Shown here: positions 63,571 through 64,000 of the stretch, one piece after another
How positions within the stretch are numbered: position 1 is the first letter of the stretch
Layout of the letters: every line of letters starts with the position of its first letter
From: Microbacterium caowuchunii
GTDB taxonomy: Bacteria; Actinomycetota; Actinomycetes; Actinomycetales; Microbacteriaceae
Reading direction: 5' to 3'
Assembly: GCF_008727755.1 (NCBI RefSeq)
Contig: NZ_CP044231.1
Span: forward strand, 744,001 to 808,000
DNA length: 64,000 nucleotides
Made by a program: the position numbers and the translations under genes
The notes under the pieces: generated by a model
The model's input: the letters and a program-made list of their open reading frames with translations, nothing else
What the model was told of the DNA's origin: nothing
Databases searched by the model: none

Positions 63571-64000
63571 GGTGCGCAGGTGTCTCTGGCGTAGTCCACC
63601 GTGATCTGCGCGCCCTTGTTGGCGGCGGTTCCGGCGGCGGGACTCGTGCCCAGCACCTTCGTCTCGTTCGGCTTCAGGTCCTTGTCCTCCGTGCAGGCGC
63701 CCAGCCCCACGTTGGTGAACCCTGCGGCGGCGAGTTGCTGCTGCGCGTTCTGCACGGTGCCACTCACGGACGGGATCGTGCCGCCCTGGCCGTTGCTGGG
63801 GTTGATCGTGATGGTCGATCCGCCGGCGGCCTGCCCGGACGGGTTCTGCGCGGCCACGACGTCGGTGGCGGCATCGGAATCGACCGGCTCGCCCACAGTG
63901 ACGGTGAATCCGGCGTCCTCGAGTCGGGCCTGCGCCTCCTCGACGTTCATGCCGACGACGTTCGGGACATCGCGCAGCACGGTCTTGGTGAGGTTGCCTG
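63567..64000 (-). CDS. PASTA-domain protein, C-terminus of a class A penicillin-binding protein (partial)
   Basis: The window ends inside this gene; only the last about 144 residues are visible. They hold two PASTA repeats: VPNVVGMNVEEAQARLEDAG (first) and IPSVSGTVQNAQQQLAAAGF (second), each with its following beta segments, joined by a Ser/Gly linker. The end is VDYARDTCAP. PASTA pairs at the C-terminus, together with the co-transcribed metallophosphoesterase, are typical of actinobacterial PonA-like bifunctional penicillin-binding proteins. A PknB-type kinase is less likely because of the GNLTKTVLRDVP lead-in. The N-terminal catalytic domains lie beyond the window. Confidence 0.75.
   Translation of the reverse strand, partial: GNLTKTVLRDVPNVVGMNVEEAQARLEDAGFTVTVGEPVDSDAATDVVAAQNPSGQAAGGSTITINPSNGQGGTIPSVSGTVQNAQQQLAAAGFTNVGLGACTEDKDLKPNETKVLGTSPAAGTAANKGAQITVDYARDTCAP

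Overview
The window is a chromosome segment from a high-G+C Gram-positive bacterium. The best fit is Microbacteriaceae, probably Microbacterium or a close relative. This placement is inferred from the strong G/C bias at third codon positions, the many start-stop overlaps (ATGA, GTGA), the frequent leaderless promoters, the small zinc-ribbon protein at 15.7-16.1 kb, menaquinone-type energy genes (mqo, cydABCD), a LAETG surface protein and a PASTA-domain penicillin-binding protein. No prophage, insertion sequence, integrase or CRISPR array was seen.

Layout. 0-12.5 kb: molybdenum and respiration block, with a TOBE-domain regulator, modABC, a GNAT enzyme, the cytochrome bd operon cydABDC on the minus strand, moaA, fdhD and a cysteine-containing winged-helix regulator. 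12.6-18.1 kb: lipid kinase, fatty-acid desaturase, cold-shock protein, zinc-ribbon protein, PPOX-fold protein, zinc alcohol dehydrogenase. 18.1-26 kb: a five-gene histidine-utilisation operon (hutH, hutU, M20 amidohydrolase, hutF, hutI) with a divergent IclR regulator. 26-36.4 kb: an accessory stretch rich in membrane proteins (MFS exporter, ion channel, internally deleted AI-2E permease, DUF2252 protein, two polytopic membrane proteins, a large MalT/LuxR regulator, two very small proteins). 36.4-41.8 kb: palindromic repeat, tRNA-Ser, a transglutaminase/DUF58/MoxR operon, the SRP RNA gene and a tiny membrane protein. 41.8-48.6 kb: pta-ackA, then a phosphoglucomutase-like HAD gene plus a GH65 phosphorylase. 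48.6-56.6 kb: dnaX, recR, a DMT transporter, lysC, asd, mqo. 56.6-64 kb: ECF sigma factor with a DGPF/YciI partner, thymidine kinase, HAD phosphatase, tRNA-Pro, a repeat-containing LAETG surface protein, a metallophosphoesterase and the C-terminus of a PASTA penicillin-binding protein.

How the genes work together. ModABC imports molybdate, MoaA starts the cofactor that uses it, and FdhD matures formate dehydrogenase; the dehydrogenase itself is not in the window. Cytochrome bd and Mqo drain and feed the quinone pool. The hut operon appears to take histidine to glutamate plus formate by the N-formylglutamate route, and formate is the substrate of an FdhD-dependent enzyme. Pta-AckA links acetyl-CoA to ATP. 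The GH65 phosphorylase plus phosphomutase would turn a disaccharide into glucose and glucose 6-phosphate. LysC and Asd open the aspartate-family pathway.

The most unusual observations are: an 11-residue leaderless mini-ORF overlapping the moaA start; an IclR gene whose conserved N-terminus has no ordinary start codon but does have a Shine-Dalgarno placed before ATC; an AI-2E permease with an in-frame loss of its middle; a protein-like domain open in frame upstream of the cold-shock gene; and a repeated TANNNT-N6-start arrangement marking leaderless genes.
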